Source: Theobroma cacao
Lineage: Eukaryota > Streptophyta > Magnoliopsida > Malvales > Malvaceae
DNA: 64,000 bases
Assembly: GCF_000208745.1 (NCBI RefSeq)
Contig: NC_030853.1
Location: 2,030,390 to 2,094,389, forward strand
Reading direction: 5' to 3'
Positions 32,640 to 43,500 of this stretch are shown here, in pieces. Position numbers and translations under genes: made by a program. Numbering within the stretch: the first letter of the stretch is position 1; each line of letters opens with the position of its first letter. The notes beneath the pieces are model-generated. The model was not told where the DNA came from. It made no database searches and saw only the letters and a program-made list of their open reading frames with translations.

Positions 32640-35599
32640 GTCTTCATCCACAACACACCCTGCATTTTCAGACATTGTCCTTCGTATTGGACAGTTGTTG
32701 CATGTGTAACCGGTTTGTCTACAACTTGAACATGCTTTCGACGGTGCACTCATGGAGGAGCCGATTGACTTGGAAATGGTGCCGGATTTGTGGATAGAAC
32801 TGCAAATGGGGATGGGTAGTTCTGTCTGTTATGCCCCTACCTCTTGCATTGCGAACATCTCCGTGCTAGACTGTCTTCACCAGTTGATGGAATCCTTCCC
32901 CTCCTAGGTCTTCTCGCTTGGCCTCACCAAGGTGGGGGCAAGACGATAATTTGTTTCACATGAGGGAGGATGTCCCACTCACTAGGATGCGCTACCGGCT
33001 TAATGGATCCTAAATAACCCTCCACTAAAACGGTTGTCTTGTAGTAGTCAGCGCAGAATTCAATGGCTTCACGATTGCATTTACTGAAAAACACAATAAA
33101 CTCAATCTTTAACCACAATGTAAATGCTATGTCAATTACGGTTCAAATAAGAAATAAAGATATTCTAACCTTATTGCTTCAATGGCATGGCTGCATGGCA
33201 GTAAATCTGTTTGGAACTCATAACATGAACACGTCTTCTTAGACAAGTTTACAAGTCCGTCCATCTTCCCGTCTTTAACTTCAAACTCCACTTGATTGAT
33301 AGGCTTAACTAGAAAGCGATGTGCATCATTGAACCTTTTGCTCAACTGCTTGGCAACCCAAGGGCTGAGGGGCGTGGTCACCTTGACGGCCTCCTCGTAC
33401 CAGTCATGGAACAAACGCTGAAACATGTCTCTGATGAACTCGATCAAAACAGTGATCGGCATTTGTCTTGCATGCTTCAAACATGAGTTAACACATTCCA
33501 TAATGTTGGATGTCATCATTTGGTATCGCCTTACCGGTGAACATGCACGTGCCCATTTCTCAGGCCCTATTCTCATAAGGTCTGCGTGGGCTCTCGGGTG
33601 AATCTACTGTATCTGGTTCATATGTCTATTGAAATTGGCCACCTTATAGCAATCTCGAGCAAGGGTGAAAAGCATACAAACATCGTCTCACTTGAACTTG
33701 TTTTTAAAGTTTTTTTTCAAGTGGTAACCGCATAAACCATGGTGCGCTTCTAGGTATGTATTTTGGATTGCTTTCTTAATGCCGAGAGGTTGATCAGAAA
33801 TGAACATAGTGTTTTCATGACAACCAACCGCATCACGTAGCTTGCTAAGAAACCACGTCTATGAGTCTTCGTCCTTAACATGGCAAATGCCAAACGCAAC
33901 TATATATACGCACTCGTTCGCATCTTTACATATAGTGACAAACAGAACACCCTTGAACTTGCCTTTCAAATGAGTCGCATCAATTGCAACCATAGCACGC
34001 ATTACATCCCTAAACCCCCGAATACAAGCCCCGTATGATCAAAAACAATATTTGAATCTTTCTTCCTCATCAGTAGCCACTGTAGTCACTATGCCAGGAT
34101 TTTCTTATTTCAACATATAAAAATACGATGGTAGTAGTTGAAATGACTCCTCCGGTGGACCGAAAACAAGCCTCTCTACATACTCCTTCGCTTGCCAAGC
34201 CTTACCATACAAGCATTCCAATCCCCATTGAACCCTCATCTCACAAATTATGTCCTTAGGTCTCAATGTTACTCCATTAACCCGAAGCTTGTGTGACATA
34301 AGTTCACCAATCATGTTCGCACTCGTAGTTGGAAACCGCCTTTGTAATCCATCAACGGTATAGGTGTGTACTTTGTGGAATGTCCAAACTTGCCAATATT
34401 CTCCTCCATCAGGTAACTTCATTACACGAACACTGAACTTGCATGCCTTGTACTTGCAACCAACCTCACAACGAGCTTTACATGACCTTTTTAATCTTAT
34501 CGCAAACTTCTTTTTTATAACCAACATGGTCAAAGCTCGTTTCAACTCGACCTTCGACAAAAATGTTCTTCCTTTGTATAAGCGATCTTCAACACATGTC
34601 GACTCCTCAGTGGTAATTGTTTAGAAGGAGAACCTTTCTGCACCTGCAATTACCCACGTACGAGATATCCCTGCATTTCCCCTTTCCTGATCATTGTCAT
34701 CAAGCAATGTATCAAGGGAACGAATCCCGCTCTCACCAGCGATGGGGTAATTGTATATGGGGTCATCACACTGAACATCTCCTACATCAAAAGCTCCAAC
34801 AGGTTCTGTCATCTTTCCATTGTTCAAGCTCATCATCTGAAGTGTCATCAAATCTATCTTCACCGGTAATGAACAAATTCTCATTTCCCTAATCAAATGC
34901 AGTATTATCCTCCAGCGTCGCAGTGTCACCCTCTAACCTCACATTGTTGTCCTCAAGTGTCGTATTCTCATTTGACAATGGCATTACACACTCTACAATT
35001 TCACCCGATCATTGCATTTGTTCGAGAGAAGCAAGAAATTAGTTTGATGCACATNNNNNNNNNNNNNNNNNNNNNNNNNNNNNNNNNNNNNNNNNNNNNN
35101 ATTGGTTTGATGCACATCTTGATTGGAATTGTGCAGCTAACTGTTCTGTGAATGTCGTCTGTTTACCGGGCTACACACTTTTGTGCATACCTCAATTATC
35201 ATTGTTGTGGGTTACGGACCTAATGCTATGGTATATGTGAAGCATTGTAAATCTCATTTTTATTGATTGATTACCATTTTGTCCAACTTCTTCATGTGAC
35301 ATAACATTTGTTTGGAGTCCCTTAATGCTGACATACACAGTCGAAACATTCCTCTGTTTTAGCAGAATTAATGCAACATCCTCATCGTCCTTGATAATTG
35401 GTCGTGATAGCTCTCCGGGTGTACTGATCAATGCATGTAACTCAATCTTGTCAATTTTTGAGTTTACCCCAACAACATCTTCAACCAGCTTCATCAAGCC
35501 CACAAACGACAAATCACTCCTAACCCCCCGTATTCGTGACTCACCACCCTTGTCAATGCCATCCACCCACTGACCACCGTGTCTTAACACAAGTCGCAC
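32640..35599 (-). pseudogene. mudrA-type MULE transposase of MULE-B
   Basis: In minus-strand order: an N-terminal PB1-like domain at 35,599-35,192 (LVEDVVGVN, DEDVALILLKQRNVSTVYV), an acidic linker across the gap to 34,621, and the MuDR domain at 34,560-34,380 (LKRALTMLVIKKKFAIRLK, KACKFSVRVMK, VHTYTVDGLQRRFP). The DDE domain begins near 34,010 with VAIDATHLKGKFKGV (first Asp) and FISDQPLGIKKAIQ, then MTSNIMECVNSCLKHAR. A SWIM zinc finger near 33,180 reads CSCYEFQTDLLPCSHAIEAI. After a short intron (about 33,172-33,090) comes NREAIEFCADYY, then a basic tail with a CCHC knuckle (CSQCKR, GHNRQN) whose last Cys has become Tyr. The family makes the transposase that binds the ends and catalyses excision. 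Stops at 33,688, 33,859 and 34,039, plus one near 33,604, break the frame. It is much better preserved than the MULE-A copy. Confidence 0.87.
35055..35100. other. Assembly gap (46 N), probably spurious
   Basis: The bases before the gap (AGTTTGATGCACAT) and after it (GGTTTGATGCACAT) are the same segment repeated. MULE-A has one copy only, at about 8,070. The gap is probably an unmerged overlap. Confidence 0.9.
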
Positions 35600-35689
35600 A
35601 ATTGGAACCCCACTGAAATTTTGAAAACAAAAATATTGTCAATCATTTTACACAATACATGCCGTGATCAAAAATTTGTCAGTCGTGTT

Positions 35690-36045
35690 GTTAAACGCCA
35701 TGCATATAACGTAAAATGTTATAACACGCCATGCATATCAAGTCAAATGTCGTGACACGCCATGCATCAGTATCGTGACACGTCAATCACTATAATTACT
35801 GACTTCGTTACACCAATAACCGTGACACGCCAAAAACCCATAAATTCAGTTAACCCACAACACGCCAAGAACAGTCGTGACATGCCAAAAACCCATAAAT
35901 TTAGTTAATCCACGACACACCAGGAACAGCCATGACAAGCTAACAACCCAAAAAACTAGGTAACCCACAACACGCCAAAAACAGCTGTGACACTTTAAAA
36001 TAATGCTAACACATGTTATAGATGCATGGCATGTAATAACTATGG
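35690..36045 (-). repeat. Right subterminal inverted array: 31-bp then 55-bp units
   Basis: Three 31-bp-type units with ACACGCCATGCAT run from about 35,695 to 35,775. They are followed from 35,831 by three 55-bp units starting GTGACACGCCAAAAACCCAT, each with a second CAACACGCC core about 37 bp on. Orientation is opposite to the internal arrays and the same as the left subterminal array. A lone plus-oriented ATGCATGGCATGTAATAAC sits at 36,022. Confidence 0.82.
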
Positions 36046-36204
36046 GCAATGTTTCTAATCCATCTTCTAATTTACACTAAATGTTTCAGAAATTAAGTGT
36101 ATTGTAAAACAAAATCCAATAACAAGTATTTTGATGTCATCTCTGCTATAGGGTCTGATAATCTACTACAATGTGGCCAGATGCCGAGAGATAGACCATA
36201 GCCC

Positions 36205-36335
36205 GATAACGATGGTGCTCAATAGCAAGTTGACAGAGCTCATACAGTTCAGAGATCTAAGAGAGCTGACAACGATGGTGCTCAATAGAGACTTGCCAGA
36301 GTGGAGACAGTTCAGAGAGTTGAGAGAGAAAGATG
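36205..36335. repeat. 63-bp tandem duplication in the MULE-B subterminal region
   Basis: Two copies begin AACGATGGTGCTCAATAG at about 36,208 and 36,271, and each contains ACAGTTCAGAGA. MULE-A has a single related copy near 9,590, so the duplication arose after the two elements separated. Confidence 0.65.
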
Positions 36336-36429
36336 ACCGAGCCCAAACATCTGAGCGCATTTATTTTTATTTTTTTCTATTTTCTCTTTGGCGAAAGACA
36401 GATAGCTCAAACAGCTGAGCATATTTTGA

Positions 36430-36552
36430 AACGATGTTTTTAAGGGCATTTCATCTCCTCATGCTTATTTTTTGCTAGAAACAGATAACTTTATATGGGT
36501 GGTTATTTCTAAAATCACCTTATCACGAGGTCCTTTTCTCACAATTTTCTCT
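36430..36552 (-). repeat. Right terminal inverted repeat of MULE-B
   Basis: Contains AACTTTATATGGGTGGTTAT, then CTAAAAT and GTCCTTTTCTCACAATTTTC. It pairs with 25,174-25,290 and matches the right end of MULE-A. Confidence 0.65.
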
Positions 36553-37664
36553 TTTTTCTATGTTTTGTTGAATGGTAAACCCATGCTAGGATTCTACCCT
36601 CCTTGTCACTTGGCTTGCCAAGAGTTGTATCAGTTTATTGATACTTAGTAAAAACTACTCATTTGATTAAGCTAATAAAAATATTAATCTAGAAATGCAA
36701 GTAAATTGATTTGGAAACAATGGAGGAAGACTTAGGATTATGGTTTTAACTAATGCTCTATTTAGACTTAAGATTGACCAATTACCTATTTTTATGGAAA
36801 ACTAATGCTAGCCTAAGATCCTTAAGCATATACGATTCTCTATCGAGATATCATACAATGACCAAACTTAATTTAATTCACTATATGTCTATAGCTAATT
36901 ACTTAAGCTAAGTTCCTTTAAGTATAGGTCCTATAATTTACTATATATGGTTAGTAGTGTATGTCTACCCTATTAACAAATCTCACAATTAATTCCTAAT
37001 TGCAATGGTCATATACTATCCAAACTATGGTCTTTTTAAACAAATTTTGTCAAATCTTATCTAAAAACCTAAAAAAATCCTATTAGTGACCAGTCAATAA
37101 AATGGGAAATAAACTTAAATTTAAATATACATTAAATATTCCATAAAAAGGCAAGTAATAGCCAATCAAGCGTCCAAACTATACATTAATCTCCACCATA
37201 ATCCTAAGAAGGAAACTTTAGCCTAATATTTCCATAGCCCACAACCAAATCTTAGCAAAATAAAACATTTATACAAAGAAATTTAGAGAGAGAGAGAAAT
37301 AAAACTAGTGAGAGAAAACTCTTTTGGTGTAGCTTTGTCAAGCTTCTTTTCAAGATTTCCTCTTATTTTCTTCTTATGGAAAGCTTTCTTTTTGCCTCAA
37401 AAAGTGGCTCTTTTTAAAACTCTACTGCTACTATCTCTAGACTTTTTTTTGCCTTTAAAAAGACCCATTTTTATACCCCTCTCAATGGCCTTTTGATCTA
37501 AAAGATTGAAGCGTCAAAATTTTGTTTTATTTAATGTCAGCGTCGTGGCACTAGAAGGCTGGCAATGTTCTGCACCTCTAGATCTTCTTTGGCTTATTTC
37601 TTGCCTCTTATCCTTTTACTACCAATCTAACTTGCCTTAATGGTTGGTGTCTTTTTTTTATGCT
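36553..37664. other. Intergenic or LINE 3' flank, no gene recognised
   Basis: AT-rich sequence with a GA dinucleotide run at about 37,284-37,300. It may include part of the minus-strand LINE that continues to the right, but no domain is visible. Confidence 0.35.
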
Positions 37665-38406
37665 TAGCCCTTCATTTTTTTGAATTACTTCGCCCTTTGC
37701 TTAAGGTACCTTTTCCATTGTTCTGTTTCGGGCATAACTTTTCTACCATGTTCTTACTTCTGTTGCTTCTCCTTAATTTATATCGCACCCACTCATCATC
37801 ATTTGAGTTTACATTTTCATCCAACTTGTAACCTTACCTATCCACCACCGTACCCTTATTCTCTACCTAGAGTTTCTTCTCCTCCTCCCTTTTACACTTT
37901 TTCCTCATCGCATCCATACCCTTCAATCGATCATCTCGGTCAATGCATACACCTTCTTCATTCTCTAATTTTCCCTTTCCTTCTGGCTCCTTACCATCTT
38001 TCATCTTCTAAAGTTGTTTCACTACCTTAAGTGATTGTCTCAAAATTTTCTTCATTTCACTCTCCACCCAAGCCTTCATTTCCTTCTCTTTTTTCTTGTT
38101 TTCTAGTAACAGAACTTCCATAAAGCCCATAGCACTCCCTAAGACTATTTTCAAGTCCTCACTCAATTTTCTAGACCTTGGGCTTTCTCTGGTCCCACTC
38201 TTAATAATTCTCTATAAATTTTTCAGGCTTACTTCATGTTGCCCATCTTTCTTTGATGACCTAAGCCCTTCTAACTTTAAATCATTCAACCTTATTTCTA
38301 AAACCTCTTGACTTGTTAAGTCGTGCATGTTCTCTTGGGCCTTTACACAACTTTCCCACGTTGAGTTTTATTCTATCCCACTCCAAATTTATCCAACTCT
38401 GTCACA
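37665..38406 (-). pseudogene. LINE ORF1, C-terminal part (left of the gypsy insertion)
   Basis: On the minus strand the sequence continues, across the gypsy element, from 53,054-53,440. It is a charged, low-complexity hinge ending near 37,670 with EWVRYKLRRSNRSKNMVEK, CPKQNNGKGTLSKGRSN and a stop. Acidic-basic hinge regions of this kind follow the RRM and DUF4283-like parts of plant L1 ORF1 proteins. Assignment rests mainly on continuity with 54,857-56,155. Confidence 0.45.
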
Positions 38407-38411
38407 TTTTC

Positions 38412-38895
38412 TGATGTCAGGGCATTGTAAAGACACTTAGGCATTGTGAAAGACACTAATCGTAGCGAGGTTGAAAACCCCACTAAGGTGAATCATCAAT
38501 TTTCGTAAGGTTGAAAATCCCACTAAGGTGAAAAATACCCAAAATCTCACTTTGGTTGGCTAAATCAAAGATACTAAAAGCCTTTTACTCTTTAAAAAGA
38601 GCCTAGAGAAATAGTACTCCTGCTTAAGAAAATATTCTTTATTAGCTCTCAACTTGAATGTCTCATAACTAAGCTTAAGGGTCCTATTTATAGTATTATA
38701 GGCTCACATCTTAATAAAACTCTACTCCTAGTTGCCTAATATAATTAGAATAATTAACAAGAGATTTAAATAAAATAAGTGTTCTATACCTAAATAGAAC
38801 ATAACTAGCTTAAAGTCCTAATACAAGTAAAAGATGAATTTTATTAAACCTATAATTCCTAAATAATAATATTCTAATAATATACTCCTGTATCA
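38412..38895 (-). repeat. 3' LTR of the gypsy element
   Basis: Starts TGATGTCAGGGCATTG and ends CTCCTGTATCA in plus orientation. Contains a local duplication with GGTTGAAAACCCCACTAAGG. About 90 percent identical by eye to 52,564-53,048, so the insertion is moderately old. Confidence 0.92.
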
Positions 38896-38929
38896 TTCTC
38901 TCTAGGTTGAAGAAAAATCGTCTTCAGGA

Positions 38930-39500
38930 TCCATATCTTCATCATGCTCTCTATAGTAAGGAGAAAGATCAACTACATTGAAAGTTGCAAAAACTTCATG
39001 ATCTCCAAGAAGTTCAATCTTGTAAACATTCTCATTAATACGTTCCAAGACTCAGAATGGTCCATCAGCTCGCGGAGATAGTTTTGCATGAGACTTAGGA
39101 AAACGTTCTTTTCTTAAATGAATCCACATTAAGTCTCCTTTTTTAAAACTAGTTGGCTTTTTATGCTTATTGGCTTGCTTTTGGTTTCCATCAGTCTGAC
39201 GAATAGTCTTCTCTCAAACTTCTTCATGAAGCTTCTTGATTTGCTTAGCACGTTCTTCAGCATCAACATTAAATTCACGAGTAGTTGGTAATATAGGAAA
39301 GTCCAAAGGACTAAGAGGGCATTTTTCATACACTACTTCAAATGGACATCTTCCAACAATTTGGCTCACAGAATTATTATAAGAAAATTCTGCTTGTGCT
39401 AACACAAGATCCCATTGACTAATGTGTTGACCCACAAAGCTTCGTAACAAGTGTCCCAAACTTTTGTTAAACACTTCTCTTCGATTTGGACAAACCCTAA
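38930..39500 (-). pseudogene. Gypsy integrase, C-terminal part
   Basis: Minus-strand reading gives NRREVFNKSLGHLLRSFVG, LVLAQAEFSYNNSVSQ and PFEVVYEKCPLSPLDF, then KKPTSFKKGDLMWIHLRKER, LSPRADGPF and YKIELLGDHEVFATFNV, ending near 38,930. This is the end of the integrase core plus the GPF/Y-like C-terminal domain typical of gypsy elements. No chromodomain follows. It is separated by copia-2 from its N-terminal part at 48,905-49,330. Confidence 0.88.
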
Positions 39501-39504
39501 AACA

Positions 39505-40490
39505 CAAAAATGAAGATGACCAGTTCAGAGATAGAGACGACTTAATCAACTAAGAGAAATTGTTAGTCGACTAAGTGTTTACTGCCAGAAACCAAGTTCA
39601 GAACCATAATTGACTTAATCGACTAAGAGGTTTTGTTAGTTGACTAAGTGCTCACTGCTAGAGACTGGATTCAGAGACGAAAATGACTTAATCGACTAAA
39701 AAGCTATGTTAGTAAACTAAGAGCTATCTATCTGCAACTTCAAATTTGAATGCTAGAAGATAGATTAACGGGTAGAACCAACTCCAAACTATTTCCAACG
39801 GTTAGAATCTGTCAAACATCCATCAGAGTTGTTTCTTCAAGTATAAAAACCCTTCCCAACGGCTAAGAATAAGATTTGGTGCTTCCAAGAACAAAAAGAG
39901 CTCAAAAATAGCAAAAATCCTCTGCATACTTTCATCACTTCACTCCTATCCTTGTAACAAATTTAAGCACTTCACTTTGTACCACTTAGATCAGGTTTGT
40001 GATCATAGGTACACTTTTGTTTCTTTTCTCCTTGTATACTTAGAGTGAGCGAGTCACTCTAAGAAGTTAATTCAAGCTTAGGTTGCTTGATTGATTGTAT
40101 AGGTTCTAACTTATTCTAGTAAAAGTTAGTTTGGGTTTTGGTTAATCTCAAAGAAAACCATTGTTAAGGTTATGGCTGAACTTGTGAAAAGCCATTGTAA
40201 AAGCTTGGTGGGAGCTTGGGAATTCCATCATTTTTAGTGATTTGATTTGGAAAATCCTTGGTTGAACAATCAAGGTAGTGGATGTAGGTCTTTGACCAAA
40301 CCACTATAAATTGTTGAGTATTGTCTACTCTGATTTAATTTTCTTCTTCATCCCTTCTTAAACCATTCCCTCATCATGCCTCAAACCAGTCATTATTAAT
40401 CTTAAACTTGCCCTCAATTTAGAGTCAATTTAAGTAAGAGCCAAAAAGTGTTATTCACCCCTCCTCTAGCACATTTACTTAGGACCAATA
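39505..40490 (+). repeat. 5' LTR of copia-2, truncated at its start
   Basis: Corresponds to 47,937-48,891 of the right LTR with about 90 percent identity. The first 210 bp of the LTR (47,723-47,936) have no counterpart here. Sequence left of 39,505 is gypsy integrase, so the truncation is at the junction. Confidence 0.88.
39530..39735 (+). repeat. 74-bp tandem repeat with TTAGTCGACTAA palindromes in the 5' LTR
   Basis: Nearly three units, each with ACTTAATCGACTAAGA followed about 20 bp later by TGTTAGTCGACTAAGTG. TTAGTCGACTAA is a perfect 12-bp palindrome. The matching array in the right LTR is at 47,965-48,160. Confidence 0.88.
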
Positions 40491-40547
40491 AGTAGTATCA
40501 GAGCCAATCCCTCTTTTTCAAGGCTTAACATCCTAAAGGAGATCCTA

Positions 40548-43500
40548 ATGGCTTTTCAAAAATCAGTAGTTGCTAAGAGACAATCTACAAATAGACCACC
40601 TCTATTTAATGGCTCAAATTACCCATATTGGAGTACTAGAATGTCAATCTATATAAAGGCAATAGATTATGATATATGAGACGTCATCACTGATGGACCC
40701 TTCATTCCCTCAACAATAAATGTAATGACAAATGAAATGATTCTTAAGCCAAGGTCTGAATGGACCGAGGCTAAAACCAAAAAGTTTTAGACTAATTTCA
40801 AGGCAATAAACACTTTTGCATTGTGCTTTAACTCCCACTGAGTTCAACAAAGTGTCAAGTTGTACCATAGCTAAACAAGTGTAGGACAAACTTAGAATTA
40901 TTCATGAAGAGACTTCACAAGTTAAGGAGTCTAAAATAGCCCTCCGAACCCACAATTATGAGATGCTTAAGATGGAACCTGGTGAAGATATCACAATCAT
41001 GCTAGATAGGTTCACAAACATCACAAATAAACTCAGTCAACTAAACCAATTCCCGAACATGAAATTATCAAAAGACTTCTTAGAAGCCTACCCAAAAATT
41101 GGAAGCCAAAGGTGACTACCATTCATGAGGCCAAAGACTTAAATGTTATCACCCTTGATGAAATTTGTGGATCGCTTCTCACTCACGAGCTGGAACTTAA
41201 GGAAGAGGAAGAAGAAGACAAGAGAGAAGTAAAAGAAAAGAAAAAAAACATTGCCTTAAAAGCGAGCATCCTTGAAGAAGAATTAGACAATCTATCCTGT
41301 GATGATGATGGAGAATTGGCAATGGTTGCAAGAAGATTTAGAAAGCTCATGGGACAAAGGGACAAGAAATTGGCTAAGAAAGGATATAGAAGAGATCAAG
41401 GTTTTTCATGGAGAACCAAAAATATAAATAAGTTGAACCAAAAGGAAGAAGTTATATGCTTCGAATGCAAGAAGCCTAGACAATTTCAAGTCAGAATGCC
41501 CCTTGCTGAAGGATGAAACTCCAAAGAAAAATAGAAAATCAAAGAAGCCAATGGTGGCTGCAACTTAATTGACAGTGATATCTCAAGTTCTGATGCTAAA
41601 GAGGAAAAGATGGAAGAAAGAGCAAATTTATGTCTAACGGCAAGGGATGATGAATCTGAGGTTAAGCCAACCCAAAAAGACAAGTGCACAATAGCTCAAC
41701 GAAAAGAGAAGGAACCAGGGTACATGGACAGTGGTTGCTCAAGACACATGACTAGAAATGAAATATTGTTTGCTCAGCTGGACAAGAAAAAAAGGAGGTA
41801 CAGTTTCTTTTAGAGATGATTCTAAAGGTAAAATCATGGTATAGGAACCATTGGTAAGAACTCTTAAGCTCAAATCAGTCATGTGTTGCTGGTTAAAGGT
41901 TTGAAACACAATTTACTAAGCATCAGCCAATTATGTAACAAAGGCTTTAAAGTATGCTTTGATTCAAATAAATGTGAAGTGATAGACATTAGCATCAACA
42001 AAACCTCATTCATAGGAAAAAGAACAAAGAATATGTATGTTATATTCCTAGAAGATCTTGAGCTTAATTGTGAAACATGTCTCATAGCAAATGATGAAAA
42101 TGATAGCTGGCTATGGCATAGGAGGCTTGGACATGTGAGCATGCATACAATCTTAAAATTGATAAGAAAAATAATCTAAATGTTGGATTACTTGAACTTA
42201 AATTTGAGAATGATCAGATTTGTGATGCTTGCCAACTAGGTAAACAAGTTAGAACATCTTTCAAAACAAAGAAAACTGTTTCAACCTCCAGACCCCTTGA
42301 AATGCTGCATATTGATTTATTTGGTCCAATTAATATAACCAGCTTAGAGGTAAATCTTATGGCTTTGTGATAGTTGATGACTATTCTAGGTATACTTGGG
42401 TTTACTTTCTTGCTCATAAGAATGATGCTCTACTTGCATTTATAAATCATTGTAGGAAGGTTAAAAATAAAAAAGGACTTGTCATAGTTAGTATTAGGAG
42501 TGATCATGGAGGTGAGTTTGAGGGAGATGAGTTTGGAAATTTTTGTAATGAAAAGGGGTTGGATCATAATTTCTCAATACTTAGAACACCTCAACAAAAT
42601 AGGGTTGTAGAAAGGAAAAATCGAATTTTAAAAGAAATGGCTCAAACCATGCTTTGTGATAATAATCTACCAAAGTATTTTTGGGCAGATGTTTTTAACA
42701 CAGCAGTCTACATTCTTAATAGAGTATCAATAAGGGCCATGATATCAAAAACCCCATATGAACTTTACAAAGGTGGAAAACCAAACATCTCTCACCTTAG
42801 AAGTTTTGGCTGTAAATGCTTTGTGCTGAACAATGGAAAACATTCTTTAGGAAAGTTTAATGCAAAGAGTGATGAGGCAATACTTCTAGGATATGCATTA
42901 AACTCAAAGGCTTATAGAGTCTTTAACAAAAGAACTTTAACCGTTGAAAAGTCAATCCATGTAGTTTTTGATCAATCAAATGCCTTGCAAAAGGAAGTTC
43001 TTGTTGATGATTATGATGAAAGGGCTTTGAAAGACAAATGGAAGAAATGAGCCTAGAAAATAAGAGAAACGGTGAAGCAGACTCTGCTGGAAGAGAAACA
43101 GAAACTCCACCTTTAGAAATTTACAAAGAACAGAAAGCCAACATGATGACCTTCCAAAGAGCTGGAGATATGTAAAAGTCCATCCATAAGAGCAGATCAC
43201 TAGTGATATTACACAAGGTGTCAAAACTAGGAGAGGAATTAGAGAGACATGTGAGTTCTCAGCTTTCATCTCTCAAATCGAGCCTAAGAGCCTCGAAGAG
43301 GCAGAAAAAGAAGAAAGATGGATAATAGCCATCCAAAAGAAACTTGATCAATTCAAAAGAAACCATGTATGGTCATTAGTCTCTAGGCCTTTTAAATCAC
43401 CTAATTGTTGGCACAAAATGAGTGATTAGAAATAAGGTAGATGAGCAAGGTAATGTTATTAGAAACAAAGCTAGGTTAAAAGCCCAAGGGTATAACCAAG

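Larger units (their letters stand above)
25174..36552. mobile_element. MULE-B: Mutator-like element with DUF1985-Ulp1 gene, mudrA gene and motif arrays
   Basis: The ends at 25,174-25,290 and 36,430-36,552 are imperfect inverted repeats of about 105 bp. Shared blocks are AAATAACC, a TAACTGTTTTTAGC-like segment and AAATGCCCTTA. Inside, in order, are a left array of 47-bp repeats, a plus-strand DUF1985-Ulp1 gene (26,285-30,853) with arrays in two introns, two intergenic arrays, a 119-bp hairpin, a minus-strand mudrA transposase (35,599-32,640) and a right array of 31- and 55-bp repeats. The two genes converge. MULEs that carry Ulp1-like protease genes are known in plants (the Kaonashi group). 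The dense, multi-array organisation is the distinguishing feature here. Stops in both genes show it is a defective copy. No exact target-site duplication could be fixed. Confidence 0.8.

Noticed and set aside
25150..36570. Target-site duplication for MULE-B
   Set aside because: Both flanks are T-rich and several near matches exist, but none of 8-10 bp is exact, so none is claimed.
37640..38311. Plus-strand frames with hydrophobic stretches as membrane proteins
   Set aside because: CT-rich plus-strand shadows of the charged minus-strand LINE hinge.
41183..41365. Serine-rich minus-strand frame
   Set aside because: It is the antisense shadow of the E/K/D-rich Gag tail of copia-2.
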